Made by a program: the position numbers and the translations under genes. Below, piece after piece: positions 50,001 to 60,869 of a stretch of 64,000 bases of DNA; positions within the stretch are counted from its first letter, which is position 1; the number at the start of each line of letters is the position of its first letter. The notes under the pieces were generated by a model. That model saw only the letters and a program-made list of their open reading frames with translations, was not told where the DNA came from and did not search any database. The stretch comes from Sympetrum striolatum. Taxonomy: Eukaryota; Arthropoda; Insecta; Odonata; Libellulidae. The DNA is taken from the NCBI GenBank assembly GCA_947579665.1, contig OX388348.1:16368001-16432000 (forward strand). Direction: 5' to 3'.

Positions 50001-51100
50001 TTAATTTACTCATAATTAAAATAAATCGGCTCTTGAATAAGGCATAGCGATTAATCCTATCTAAAAAGTCTTGTACCAATGCTAACAATGCTCGCACGTG
50101 TGATTTTTCAACTGCATGATAATCCAAACCGAATTCCTAAGAAAACTGCAGCGAAAATTACCAGTATTTTTTTCCACGAATGAAACGTATGACTGAATTC
50201 ATATTTGCCCTAAATTCAATTCGGAGTGTATCTTAAACATTACAGTAGTATGCTCAGTATCCAACTGTGGCAAAAAATGAAGTAGCATACATCGAAATCA
50301 TTACGTAGGTTACCCAGAGAGATCATTAGAGAAAATGTTAAAGACAAAATTTCAGAAATTAAAAAATAATAAAATCATTAGTCAAAATAAATTGAATGAT
50401 GATAGGCTCAAATGAATTGCATTTCATGACCTATTTGAGATAAAATTAGAGCATAATGTTTACCTCTTTGATAGTCATAGATTAGTGCAAAGAACGCATT
50501 TATATGCTTGTCTCTTTCCTAAATTTCTTTTACTGTCGTAATACAGCGAATGAATTCTCAAAAATTCACCTATCTTCGCACCTAAAGAGAGAAGAGATCC
50601 AAGGTTCAACCCCAGTGAAAATCCATTTTTCCCGATAAACCTAGCTGGTAGGAAGAATATCTGGTGGTCAAACTCAATACCTGATTCAAATTTATCTCCA
50701 TAGCTAATAACTCTTATCACAACTAGCCGGCTCAATTATTGATGAGACTAAGGCTAAGAAAGTTTACATATTTCCATCTAGAATAGATACCGTGAAATTT
50801 TAAAGCTATGAGTGCATTAGTATAGGACTGAATTTAAAGCTGTTCATGTATTTTAAATTCGACCTATCTTATTTTGCAGCTTATAAATCAAATTTCGGGC
50901 AAGAAATCGAATTTGAAATGCAGAGAAATACTTAAAATAGTCAGCAATAAGAGGAGAAATATTTAAAATTTTCCACCTTAAAATTTTTATATTCTTCCAC
51001 CGGGTGAAGATTATTGCGTGCAAATGCCGAATAAGATGATTAATTCATTTATGGCACAAGTTGATGTTAAATGCTAACACAAGACCAAAATACCACGACT
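47001..51100. other. Long AT-rich stretch, nothing recognised
   Basis: No gene. A mildly GC-richer patch lies at about 49,560-49,960. A small palindrome ATTTACAT-AC-ATGTAAAT is near 48,754-48,771. Confidence 0.45.
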
Positions 51101-52080
51101 TTAATTCCTCTCTAGCAAAAACCACCTCGGTCATCACCGACCCAAGTACTCCGAGCACCTATCGTGTGCTCAAAGAATGATGGGATGCAAGTATTTATGC
51201 ATACGAGATTCACGATAACACTCCTCGTTAACCCTCCGAGAGATCGAGCAAGGAAGTCTAATCACGTTATAATTCCAGCACATCCATGACTAGGACATGC
51301 ATGCAATCCTCGCAGCAAGAAAACAGATTAAAACAGCCGAGGTCATGTATTAGGATGCTAATGAGCACTACGCCATCGCTAAGACAACAGACAACGCCCA
51401 CATCCGCGGTAAATCCGCTCAATCGCATCGATCTGGGATGATTCGCGAAACAATTACCACCTCGAAACATACGTAAGAAGCGAGGCGAGCAAAGAAGGGG
51501 TGTCAGATGTACAACGGCTTCGGAAGATTATCTTCACGAAGGCACGTGCCGTACCGGGCAGAAGATGAACGTCTATGCTCTGTTTCAGTTTCCCATTTCT
51601 CTTTACTCTCAAAGAAAATCCGTTATTTGTGAGACATAAAGGCGTGTCAGGGCCACACGCATGCGAAAGACCCATGCACTCGCCCTCACAATGGCCAGCG
51701 GGGACAAACATTCGCCAGTTGCCGGAGCACTTCAGCCAAAGGGAAGGAGAGTTTCCTCAACTCAATCTGCTCTGACGCTTTAAGCAGAGATTCCTGTCCT
51801 CTTAGAGCCACCTTTTCCTATCTTTTCTTGCTTCTCCTTTCTTCTCATTCTCGGCCCCTTGCGTCCGTTCCCTTTTCTCTTCCTTCTTCTCCTAGAATGG
51901 GTTTCGGCTTGGAATCTCCCTTGCTATCACCGGAAGCCATTACTTCCCAATGACGTTATCGATGCTCTTACTCTGCTACAAGGGTATTTTTCCTATCACT
52001 TCTTATTCCTTCACACGTGGTTCCTACTTTTAATGTTTTCCGTCACTCCTTATATCTAGTATCATCTCTACACACTTTAC
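51101..52080. other. GC/CpG-richer island
   Basis: Open frames on both strands (minus 51267-51470 and 51454-51711; plus 51575-51775 and 51859-52059) with no recognisable domains. The right part is C/T-rich on the plus strand. Confidence 0.4.
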
Positions 52081-53109
52081 CTCTGACAAGCATGAATAGT
52101 TGTATTCATGCTTTCAGCTTTTATATGAATAATTGTCTTTAGCTTTTAATTTACATTAAAATTCTTCTCGCGCGCGATATTTTTTCTTCCTTCCTCAAAT
52201 ATGTTTATCAATCCTCTCCGTAATATCTAGTTTCATCTCTCAGATATATATTGCAATGAAAATATTCCCCTGGATCACAGGATGAAACATCTTAGAAGGA
52301 CACTGAGGGTAACCTTTTAATCATCACCATCTACATTTCTTTGTCTTACTTCATATTATCATTCTTGCGTATTCAGTCGGGTTTATTTTTCATAATATTT
52401 GTAGGTATTTAATCTAAATAGTGCTGCTATTATTGAGTTTACCGTAGGGTCGAATCTAAAGTCCATAAGAGTAAATTTACGTTTCTGTGAATTATTTATT
52501 TTTTATTTAATTTACGTAACAGTTGAATACCCTCTTGACACACTGATATTACATATTCCTATCGAACCCTTAGAGTTGGATTGAAAAAAGAAGTTTACCA
52601 GCCTCAGTCTGGCCAAAACAATTATGATATATTTATTTAACTGAGCAGATTTATATTAATCAGTTGTCCACGACTTCACCACCACCATTGAGTAAAAAAT
52701 GCAATATAAGTGCTGAGGACAATCATTTACACACCCCCAAAACTTTACTTACCCAACAAAATTATTATTCAAGATTAGCTTGAGCTCATTATATTTTATT
52801 ATAGTTTTGAGTGTTTTTACTATGCTTCAACGTTTACACTGGGATTGTAGACTGGGTAGTTACAATTTTTCATATGTGTTGCGATGAGCTCCTGGTTGAC
52901 CATTATCGAACCAAAGTCTAAGATTTTGACAGTGATATTTTGGCCTGTGACAATCAGGAACAAGTTAAAGGTTCTATTTATATCGTTTGATATACGTCAC
53001 GTGTATTTCTTAAATACTTCTTAATTAATTTTTTTAAATACATATGAATACACAATACATAATACAAATTCAAAATAACATTTGTTTGTAAACGTATATT
53101 CACCTCCAA
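52081..53109. other. AT-rich DNA, nothing recognised
   Basis: No gene or repeat boundary seen. Confidence 0.5.
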
Positions 53110-53395
53110 AGTAACACCCTTTTCTTTTCTCAAATACCCCTTTCCTCAAACCCTAAACCCCTTCTTTTGCCCCTCTTATTACCTTTTCTTCCCGCTCATT
53201 TTCTTTCCGACTATCTCGTCCTCCCACTCATTTCTCACTTCACCCCTTTCTAATCTCCTTATCCTTTCTCTTTACCCCTTTCCCCATTCCTTCTCTTCTC
53301 ATTCACCCCTTTCTCCTCCGTAATCCATCACCCTCCCTCTCCCGTCTCTCTCTTCCGTCTTTCCCTCGACTTCCCCTTTCTCCGGGCAAACTTCC
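53110..53395. repeat. Long polypyrimidine tract (plus strand)
   Basis: About 285 bases are overwhelmingly C and T on the plus strand, with only scattered purines, many in CCCCTTT and TCTCTT blocks. Strand asymmetry of this length can adopt triplex (H-DNA) structure in supercoiled DNA. It abuts a GC-rich island. Confidence 0.75.
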
Positions 53396-54017
53396 TCGGC
53401 AGGACCTCGTCCTACCGCCGCCCAGAGTAAATTAAAAAAACGAAGAAGAGGGAGAAGATTAAGCGAGATCCCTCTCATTCTAAGCCTGCCACCGAAATTT
53501 CCTAGAAATCTCTTGGATGTGAATGTCACGCCGACTCCTATTCAATAAGTTTCCCTCTGCCGTGTCTCCCTTGCGTGTTTTTTCCCCGCTTACCGAAAGA
53601 GAGAAGATTTGTTTTACTCTTTGTATCCTGCTCGAGAACCTCGCCATTTATTACAACTTTTAGTCGCCCTTTCTCTTTTTGTCCCACCTTCTCTCCACGT
53701 TTTTTTCCTGTGTTTCCTTAAACCCTGTGTTAACTTTGTAATGCCGATTCCTTCCGAGTCAATCGGACTAGGAGGGGAGGAAAAAATCGCCTTCGTTCCC
53801 TTGGCGGTTGATCGGGGAAAGATTCTGAGCGCTAAGAAGTTGTCCAACAGTCATTTAGAATTTGTCCCCGCCCATTTTTATTCCTTGTATTTCATTCCTT
53901 CGTTTCAAACTCCATTTCGGGAATGCGAAAAGTTTCCACTTTAATTTCGTTACCGCCAAGCGTTTTCTAAGATCTGATTCCTTCTAAACTTTTTCTCTCT
54001 TTTTCATTCGTTCTAGA
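53396..54017. other. GC-richer island
   Basis: Frames are open on both strands at the same place (plus 53609-53944, minus 53614-53847), so composition is the simplest explanation. No domain seen. Confidence 0.4.
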
Positions 54018-54049
54018 TTTGCCAACCTTTTTGGCTGGAGGGCCACGAC
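54018..54049 (+). mobile_element. hAT-like terminal sequence (single end)
   Basis: TTTGCCAACCTTTTTGGCTG then GAGGGCCACGAC resembles the GGTTGCCAACCTTTTTGGC...GGGCC start of hAT (Charlie-type) termini. The expected leading CAG and an opposite end with an 8-bp duplication were not found. Confidence 0.35.
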
Positions 54050-54990
54050 AAAATTTTCTTAACCAGGTTGATCGACAAGCTCATTTAATTAATAAGTATC
54101 TATAATTATTTATTTAATTTATTTATTATTTATAATTAACAGTGATACTGTTTGCAAATTGATCTTTTCGTCACTTTTAAATGCATCTTTTACACAAACC
54201 ATCACATACTGATAGACAAATATCAACATTCCAAATAGTTTAAAGATAGAATATAAAGTAAGACTAACAGTCAATATGTAAATAAATTCTACATGATGAG
54301 ACAATAGTAAGCTGTTTGTAAAAGTATACGATAATTTTCGCGACGGTTACAAGTTCCCGAGATAGAAATTTCTATACGAAACTTAATTAGGTAGGTGGGC
54401 TGGTATAGATACATTCTAACCCGTATCTTGAACAACTGAATACTGAATTTGTCTATGTATGAAACCATATTAAATTATTTAACGCTAAACGGGACAAAAA
54501 TAACGTAAAGAAGAAGAATTTTCTGACTTGCAGCAGGTTGGTTGGCTATTTCCATTCAATTATTCCAATGGAAAGATTGAAATCATTGTAAAATAAGAAA
54601 ATCCATAAAAATATATGAAGACTATGAGGCCAGTGTCTAAATTTGCTTACGAAGTAAATAAATGTACAGGAATTGAAGAATTTTTGTTATGAATTTCATC
54701 GTAAGGAATCAATTGGAATTAGCTTGATAGGAAAGGGGTGTTAAGAATCTTAAATTTACTGTTTAAGTGAGAATTTCTTACTTGAGTCAGATACGAGGAC
54801 ATTTGAAAATGTTTCACGAGAAAATATAAAATTTTGATTTCTGTAATGAACTCATACCTTTAACCATGCTTTATCCTGAATTTGATAAGTCCATAAAAAA
54901 ATAACACGGGCATAGTTTTTTAACGCATTGAAACGGTAACGTCCTACCAATATCCACAGGTAATATTTCGAAGGATACAGAGGTAAATAA
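54050..54990. other. AT-rich DNA, nothing recognised
   Basis: May contain decayed interior of the element at 54,018; no coding remnant recognised. Confidence 0.4.
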
Positions 54991-55017
54991 CTGTCTATGT
55001 CTATGTCTATGTAAGAA

Positions 55018-55049
55018 CCCTGCAAGCCGCCTTTCGGCGTGTGGCAGGG
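55018..55049 (-). other. 3' UTR hairpin with GNRA tetraloop
   Basis: On the RNA strand: outer stem CCCTGC / GCAGGG (55049-55044 with 55023-55018), a small internal loop, and inner stem CGCC-GAAA-GGCG (55039-55028) closed by a GAAA tetraloop. Its place between the stop codon and the hexamer tail fits a 3' recognition element for LINE reverse transcriptase. Confidence 0.8.
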
Positions 55050-55067
55050 GGTGCAAGCACCTTGACT

Positions 55068-56264
55068 CTATTTTCCTAAACGGTTGCTTTCGCGTATACT
55101 TCGCGGAAAAAATGAATTTTTGAAACGATTCGTTTTAGCATCTATTTCCCTAATCTTTCGGGCAGTATCAGCACGACCCATATAACAGGGGGGTCGCATT
55201 ATATCGGTTACATCATCTGAAAACGTAATTTCTCTGAACTTATTTAATAAATTTATCCTTTGAATTTTTCTTCTATCTTCTAATGATTCCCATCCCGCGT
55301 CCTGTAACATCTGAGTGACGCTCGCTGTTTTATCGTAGCAATTCTTTACAAATCGTATCGCCTTCCGTTGTACTTTTTCTAAATCCCGAATATGACATTT
55401 CTCGGCGGGGTCCCATACACTACATGCATATTCAAGGTGAGGCCTAACTAACGCTAAGTAACATCGCTCGCGAACCTTTTCTTCGCTCCTACCGACTATT
55501 CTTTTAACGAAGCCGAGTTTCTTAAGTGCTTTTCCACATATATTTCGGATGTGGGCACTCCATGAAAGATTATTCGTGAGAGTTACTCCAAGATACTTTA
55601 CCGATTCTACTGTCATTAGGTTTACCCCTCGGAGACTATAAGAATAATCATTTATTATAGATTTACTTTCGAAGAAGTTAACTACCGAACACTTTTCTAC
55701 ATTAAGCTCTAATTGCCACTCATCGCACCAATTCATAATTCTATCTAAGTCGTTCGAAAGGGTTAATCTATCCTCTGAACTAACTATTTCCCTGTAAATG
55801 ACTGTGTCGTCTGCGAATATCCTAACATTGCTTTCAATGTGATTGCTGAGGTCGTTGATGTATACTAAAAATAACAACGGTCCAATTACACTGCCCTGAG
55901 GGACGCCCGAGGTCACCTTAACCAAGTTGGAACTAATACCATCGAGTACTACTCGTTGCTCTCTATCGGTGAGAAAGTCTTTTATCCAGTTAATAACTTG
56001 TGCATTGATACCCGCAATTTCTAATTTGTACAGCAATTTATGATGAGGTACCTTATCGAAAGCCTTCCGAAAATCTAAAAATATCGCATCGACTTGCTTA
56101 TGTTTTTCAGCAGAGTTTAGAACATCGTGTACTAATAAAGCCAGCTGAGACTCGCAAGAACGAGTCTTACGAAAACCGTGTTGATTCCTAATTATGAAAT
56201 TGGACGTTTCAAGAAAACCCATTAAAGAGCTAGCTATTATATGTTCCATAATTTTACCGCTCAC
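55068..56264 (-). CDS. Reverse transcriptase of a CR1/L2-like LINE, partial, uninterrupted
   Basis: 398 codons open from a GTG that is simply internal coding; the frame extends 12 bases further and meets TAA at 56279-56277, outside recognisable RT sequence. RT motifs (numbering from the GTG): QHGFRKTRSC 28-37; motif A FLDFRKAFD 62-70 with catalytic D64; motif B SGVPQGSVIGPLLF 119-132; motif C FADD 150-153 with catalytic D152-D153; motif D LELNVEKC 185-192; motif E KYLGV 223-227. These are followed by the thumb (RERCYLALVRPHLEYACSVW) and a C-terminal FFPRSIRE-N-L block, typical of Jockey-superfamily LINEs (CR1, L2, Rex and relatives). Fingers and endonuclease are missing by 5' truncation. No frameshift or stop in 398 codons argues for recent insertion. 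Products would reverse-transcribe at nicked DNA, but this copy cannot act alone. Confidence 0.92.
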   Translation of the reverse strand: MSGKIMEHIIASSLMGFLETSNFIIRNQHGFRKTRSCESQLALLVHDVLNSAEKHKQVDAIFLDFRKAFDKVPHHKLLYKLEIAGINAQVINWIKDFLTDREQRVVLDGISSNLVKVTSGVPQGSVIGPLLFLVYINDLSNHIESNVRIFADDTVIYREIVSSEDRLTLSNDLDRIMNWCDEWQLELNVEKCSVVNFFESKSIINDYSYSLRGVNLMTVESVKYLGVTLTNNLSWSAHIRNICGKALKKLGFVKRIVGRSEEKVRERCYLALVRPHLEYACSVWDPAEKCHIRDLEKVQRKAIRFVKNCYDKTASVTQMLQDAGWESLEDRRKIQRINLLNKFREITFSDDVTDIMRPPCYMGRADTARKIREIDAKTNRFKNSFFPRSIRESNRLGK

Positions 56265-56279
56265 AGCGGTAACAGCTTA

Positions 56280-57700
56280 CATATGCACATTCTTCTATAA
56301 AAGACCTTTGAAAACCTAAATAACTAACAGGTATAGTGTATACTTACATATCCGGCAATAGCGTCACTTCAAAACATCGAATTTAAGCTTATCCTGACTC
56401 TAAAAGACAAAATCCCTACTCTACAGACACGTGCATAAAACTAAGTCCATGCACACATCCCTATTTTGAAGTGCCTCATAACAACCTAGTAAAAGCTTTG
56501 CTTTGAGTGAAAGGGATGTCCTCTCGAGATCCTCAGCATTAATTCTGAACGTAAGGCATACTCACTGCAGATATTTGTAAATCCCAAAAACCTACTGAAA
56601 TGCGTTTTTGTCTCAAAACCTTTCCGTTTCAAAACGTGTCATATTTCATGAAAATTCGCCCGATGACGGTTGACATCAAACATATGTGAGGCCGGATCGA
56701 AGCTAACAGGCTTTCACCCTGGATATGAAACGCCCTTAAAGCTCCTTTCCTAACTCACATTTCCTGAACAAAAAGAGGCCAAACGAAATCCATGGACATG
56801 AATTTAGGTTTCGAGTATGAGGATAAATAAAACTTGATATTTATTTAAAAGAAAGATGATGAAAATTAAAAGTAATAGTTACAGCTAACGTTATCATTGT
56901 AGCAAAAATACTAAAATAATCAGGCTTTATAAAGTTACCAAAAGAATATTAGGAAGTTGTAAACATAAAAATTATCTTGCGTTATTTAAGGATATCTCGT
57001 TATTTAAATAAAATAGTTACGACAATTATTATCATTATACGATTACGCCGTAGTAACACACTGGGTCAGGTGGTGAAGTTTTTTTAATAAAAAATAATAC
57101 TACGTTAATGAAAAATATTTTTCTTAGGAAATTCTTCAAGTGGCTCAAAATTTGCACTGCAATGAATTCTAGCAAATCAATACTAATATTTAGGGAATAA
57201 GAATAAAAATAGAGAAAGAGAGTAAAAAATGTTAAAAGGTATAGGGTATCTTGAATATTGAAACAAATCTAAAGTACTCGTATGATTATAGAAGCTATGA
57301 GTTTCAAGTACTCTCACATTTTTCTTCTTCAGATCTATTTATATAGTGTGTCCCGTCTTTGGCCTATTTTTTTCAACTGTACTGATGGTTAATAACGAAC
57401 CTGCAAATTTATTTTTATGCTTTCTTTAATATTTTGTATTTATTTATTTTTTAATTTTATTTGCTAAATTTCTTACAGCAAATTGCATTGTTTTCCAGTC
57501 CATTGCGATGGCCTTGTTTTGCTTATGGATTTATATAAATAGAAAAAAAAATAGACAAAAATTCGTCTAATTCAGAACTGGTTATTGGAGTTACATGAAG
57601 GGTAGAACACGCAGGAGATAGATGGATATCATCAGCATTGACTAAAGTGCCGAAACTGAAAGAAGCACTGAACCACGACTAAAGTAAAAGGAATACAGAG
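56280..57700. other. AT-rich DNA, nothing recognised
   Basis: No gene or repeat boundary seen. Confidence 0.5.
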
Positions 57701-58480
57701 ATGATAATACAATTCCCGATAAAAACAACTCTAAACGACAAGATCGAATGCCCGCGCGAGTAATCACACAGCCCTCCGATCCAACCCTTTGATTCCCTTT
57801 AATGAACACGCCGAGATATTAACCTTGTTAAGGAAAAGCAAGCGCATACAGCGTGATTGATCGCCCATCTCTACCGCCTCTGCAGCGCTCCGTTTTTTGC
57901 TTCCCTTTACCTCGTCCGGCAATAATTAGCATCGAGGTCTTTGTTACTTGTCCCAATATCATTTGTCTCCTTTCTAAAACTCGCCCGCATCCTAAAGCCC
58001 CTTCCCGAGGGACTCCGATATTTTTTGTCCACTCTCCGTGCCTTTGTCGGCCCTCAGCGATCACTCTGCGAGCCTTTCGCAATACAGAGAGACACTGCCG
58101 GGATCCTGCCCCGTGGCGACCGCAGCGCCGTACTTCACCACCGAAAACTCCCTCGCCAAAAGGTTCCTTCCCCGCTCTTTAACTTCTGTTCCGCCCACCA
58201 AAACGCTCTGACCTCGAATTTTCTTCCGCCGAGGATCATCTCTTCATCCTCTTTGCGCCTAATGCCTCCCGATATTGATTTTTCCGCGCCATCAGCGAAC
58301 TGATGCCTGAAAATTTCCCGGTTGAAAATTCACTTCCGAAAAATTCATCGTCGGATCAACCGCCCCCGGTGGGTGAACTTGCCGAAAACAAGCCTCGGGG
58401 GAATCCGCCTCCGCAAATTCACCTGCGGATTCATTAACCCGGAAGACTCATCGCCGGATAATCTTCTATAGAAAATTCAC
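57701..58480. other. GC/CpG-rich island with degenerate internal repeats
   Basis: Among the most CpG-rich parts of the window. Three overlapping frames are open together (plus 57853-58182 and 57941-58303, minus 57828-58082). At about 58,300-58,480, blocks such as AAAATTCAC, TTCATCGTCGGATCA / CTCATCGCCGGATAA and CCGCCCCCGG recur at loose spacing, suggesting an old tandem array. No gene recognised. Confidence 0.4.
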
Positions 58481-58699
58481 CGCTTTGAATTTAGGATTAC
58501 CAGCTACTATTGTATGGACTAGGAGTCCTTAGCCGATGGTACTAGCCATATTGCCACTCTATCCGCAGGATTAAGCTTAAAAATTAACACTGTACTTTGG
58601 GGAATATCGTTTGTATACTCTTATGCTGAAATATAAATGCTTATTCCGGTAGAGATGTCTTAATTATCGAATAGATACACATATGCTTTGCTATATGTA
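58481..58699. other. AT-rich spacer
   Basis: Nothing recognised between the island and the LINE remnant. Confidence 0.4.
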
Positions 58700-59060
58700 T
58701 ATGAAACTTGGACCTTGCGGAATAGGAAATTCAAAGTTTGGAGGCCATCGACGTGTGTGGGGCGTAGAATAGAAAAACAAGTTTAGATTATTGAAAAACA
58801 AACACGGAGTTGCTAGGGATGGTTGGCGAAGAGAGGGTTTTAACTGATGTAATTAGGCGTCAACATAGGAAATGGGTGTGCAAAATATTGAGGGGAGGGG
58901 GGCTGTTGAAAAGGAATTAATTCAGTGTAGAAGGCAGGGAAGTAGGAGTGAGAGGCAAAGTCAAAAGATGTTAGATTATGGTGATGACAAGTGTGGGGTA
59001 CGTTACTAAGAAACGAAATAAAAGGCATTGAGTAGGGAATATTGACGCGGATGAATCAAC
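58700..59060 (+). pseudogene. LINE reverse-transcriptase C-terminal remnant
   Basis: Begins with YETWTLRNRKFKVW (compare LYG-ETWTLR in the post-RT region), then in shifting frames GRRIEK, NTE/HGV...GMV-like, RKWVCKILRGGG-like and a late VGYVTKKRNKRH. Several frameshifts and stops are present. It shares blocks with the copy at 40,945-41,190 and belongs to the same broad group as 10,719-11,262. The opposite-strand frame at 58840-59028 is a by-product. Confidence 0.65.
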
Positions 59061-60006
59061 TGAAGAGCGAAACACTTATATAAACAACACATATCGCTAA
59101 ATTAGTCTCGTAAAATATTGAAATAACATTAAATTTACGGAAACACAATACCTGATAATAACGATTATTTCGATAACAAAGATATTTATTCATTGATGCT
59201 GATTATATTTGTGACCAAAACATTAAAATACGTGAGTGAAAAAATACTTCTTTTCTTGCGTCTCTTAATCTGTGGTTCAAGCTTCTTATTTCTTAGGGCA
59301 TACGCCTTTCGTCAATGAGTGTCTTGTAAATGTGCAAGAATTAACTGCAACATTTTCTTATGTAACTTAACGTATACTTATGTAACTGGACCTTCTCTAG
59401 CTCGTGAATGCAACGCTGGGAATCAGTTCTTATGATTCCTCCACTCTAGATGAGGACTAACTACCACAAAACATCATCGTCCTCTGAAATTTCGATCGTT
59501 TAGAACAGAAAATTCGAACCTCTACAACACTTTCCACAACTATTTTAGCTGCAATAATTAAAACAGAGATATATCATGAACGACATTTTTAATCACAAGT
59601 CGAATCTTAATTAGCTATGGCTTACTCGACTACTATGGAATGTTTGTTAATTCTTTTCTGGGTACTGAGAGCTTCTTTTTACCTTTAATGATAAAATCCA
59701 GCTCGCAATTTTACATCTAGATAAATGGATTATATTAAATTAGGTAAAGTATAGGGAAAAATGTGTATTACATCTACTTTTGTCGCGGTGTTCTTCATGG
59801 CTGTGATGACATGGAAGCTATTGAAGTATAAATGATGCTGAGTAATGGCAATAATTAAGATCAAACCTTAATATATTTACTTCCCGATTTTTAATGCCAA
59901 ATAAGAAAACGCAACATCGACTCAATTATGTTTAACAGTAACTATTGAAGTAGTTATTACCTAATAAAGTTCAACCGTAGTTGCAGTCAATAGATTAATC
60001 TAGAAA
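59061..60006. other. AT-rich DNA, nothing recognised
   Basis: No gene seen. Confidence 0.5.
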
Positions 60007-60037
60007 AGGGGTCCCTAAACTCTTTGGGAGATATGCT
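60007..60037 (+). mobile_element. hAT-like terminal sequence (single end)
   Basis: AGGGGTCCCTAAACTCTTTG resembles the CAGGGGTCCCCAAACTTTTT start of some hAT termini. No opposite end was found downstream and the first bases differ from CAG, so the call is tentative. Confidence 0.3.
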
Positions 60038-60109
60038 ATTAAGGTTAACGAAAATTCTTAGGAGTAAAGGATCTATAAAAATATCTATTTTAGTTTCTAT
60101 GATGCTCAC

Positions 60110-60195
60110 CTATAATAATAATAATAATAATAAATCGTCTTTATTTGGGCGAGATTGAGACTTAAAAGTCTCTTCTTCCATCCAACCCATCGTCA
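60110..60195 (-). repeat. LINE 3'-tail-like repeat with (TTA)n microsatellite
   Basis: On the minus strand: TCTCAATCTCGCCCAAATAA then AGACGATTTATTATTATT ending in about seven ATT units (60132-60112). A polyadenylation-like AATAAAG followed by a trinucleotide tail is common at arthropod LINE 3' ends. No RT sequence is adjacent, so this is a very short 5'-truncated insert. A related copy is at 45,495-45,575. Confidence 0.6.
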
Positions 60196-60869
60196 TTAAT
60201 TACAAAATAAGAAGTAGAAATAATTAGAAGAATTGTAATGATGGATGTAAAAAAACACCACTTTCCGTGTACAACTTAAGGAAGTTTATGTTACTAGAAA
60301 AATTAATAAAGGCAATGGTATTAAATCTGCGACTGAATGCACAATTACAGAAATTTAACAAGGCAAAAATAATTTAGGAAATCAACCGTAACCTCAAGTA
60401 TAGGTATCCCTGATTTAAGGGAATGAAAACGAACTAGATTAACTAGATTATATATTCTCTAGTCACTTGTCTTTTTAATAACAAATGTATAACATTTATG
60501 GGTTCTAGACTACTGTTATATATTATAGGGAAATTAGTCATGAATAACAGGGAAGGTGGAATGACGCACGTTTTACTTTCCTACAGTTTTTCAGGGCTAC
60601 ATCAATACATCCCTTTTGTTTTTAAAGTCTTCCCATTAAGCTTGAGAAAGGCCGAGTTTGATTTATAGGGCTATGGGGGAGTTAGGAAGAGTTTGGGAAA
60701 TTTCTCCTACATCGCAGTTGGCCAATCTAATAAAGCGGGAACGCCATAAAAATTGTTATCAACCACTTAAGGATGCGAGGTTATCTTCTTTTGCATAAAT
60801 ATATAATTCAGTACATCGTATTTACGAATGATTTCCGCCAATAAACATGTATAGTGATGGCCTTTCTTG
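60196..60869. other. AT-rich DNA, nothing recognised
   Basis: No gene seen. Confidence 0.5.

Larger units (their letters stand above)
54991..56276 (-). mobile_element. 5'-truncated CR1/L2-like LINE retrotransposon
   Basis: Minus-strand element with, 5' to 3': RT coding region, stop, a short 3' UTR of about 55 bases containing a GNRA hairpin (55049-55018), and a hexamer tail of three-plus TAGACA units (55012-54993). Instead of poly(A), microsatellite tails of this kind are typical of CR1/L2-type LINEs. The 5' end is cut within the RT domain near 56,276. I saw no convincing target-site duplication. Confidence 0.88.

Noticed and set aside
50605..50620. Second B-box-like match (GGTTCAACCCC)
   Set aside because: No A box or tRNA-like folding, no flanking duplication.
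53609..53944. 111-codon plus frame
   Set aside because: A 77-codon frame is open on the opposite strand at the same place; best explained by composition.
54991..56290. Target-site duplication around the CR1/L2-like LINE
   Set aside because: Only a 4-base match (GTAA/TAAC) could be found between the flanks, which is not above chance.
57941..58303. 120-codon plus frame in CpG-rich island
   Set aside because: Three frames are open together across this stretch; no domain, start context or splice support.
58840..59028. 62-codon minus frame
   Set aside because: Antisense of the LINE remnant at 58,700-59,060.
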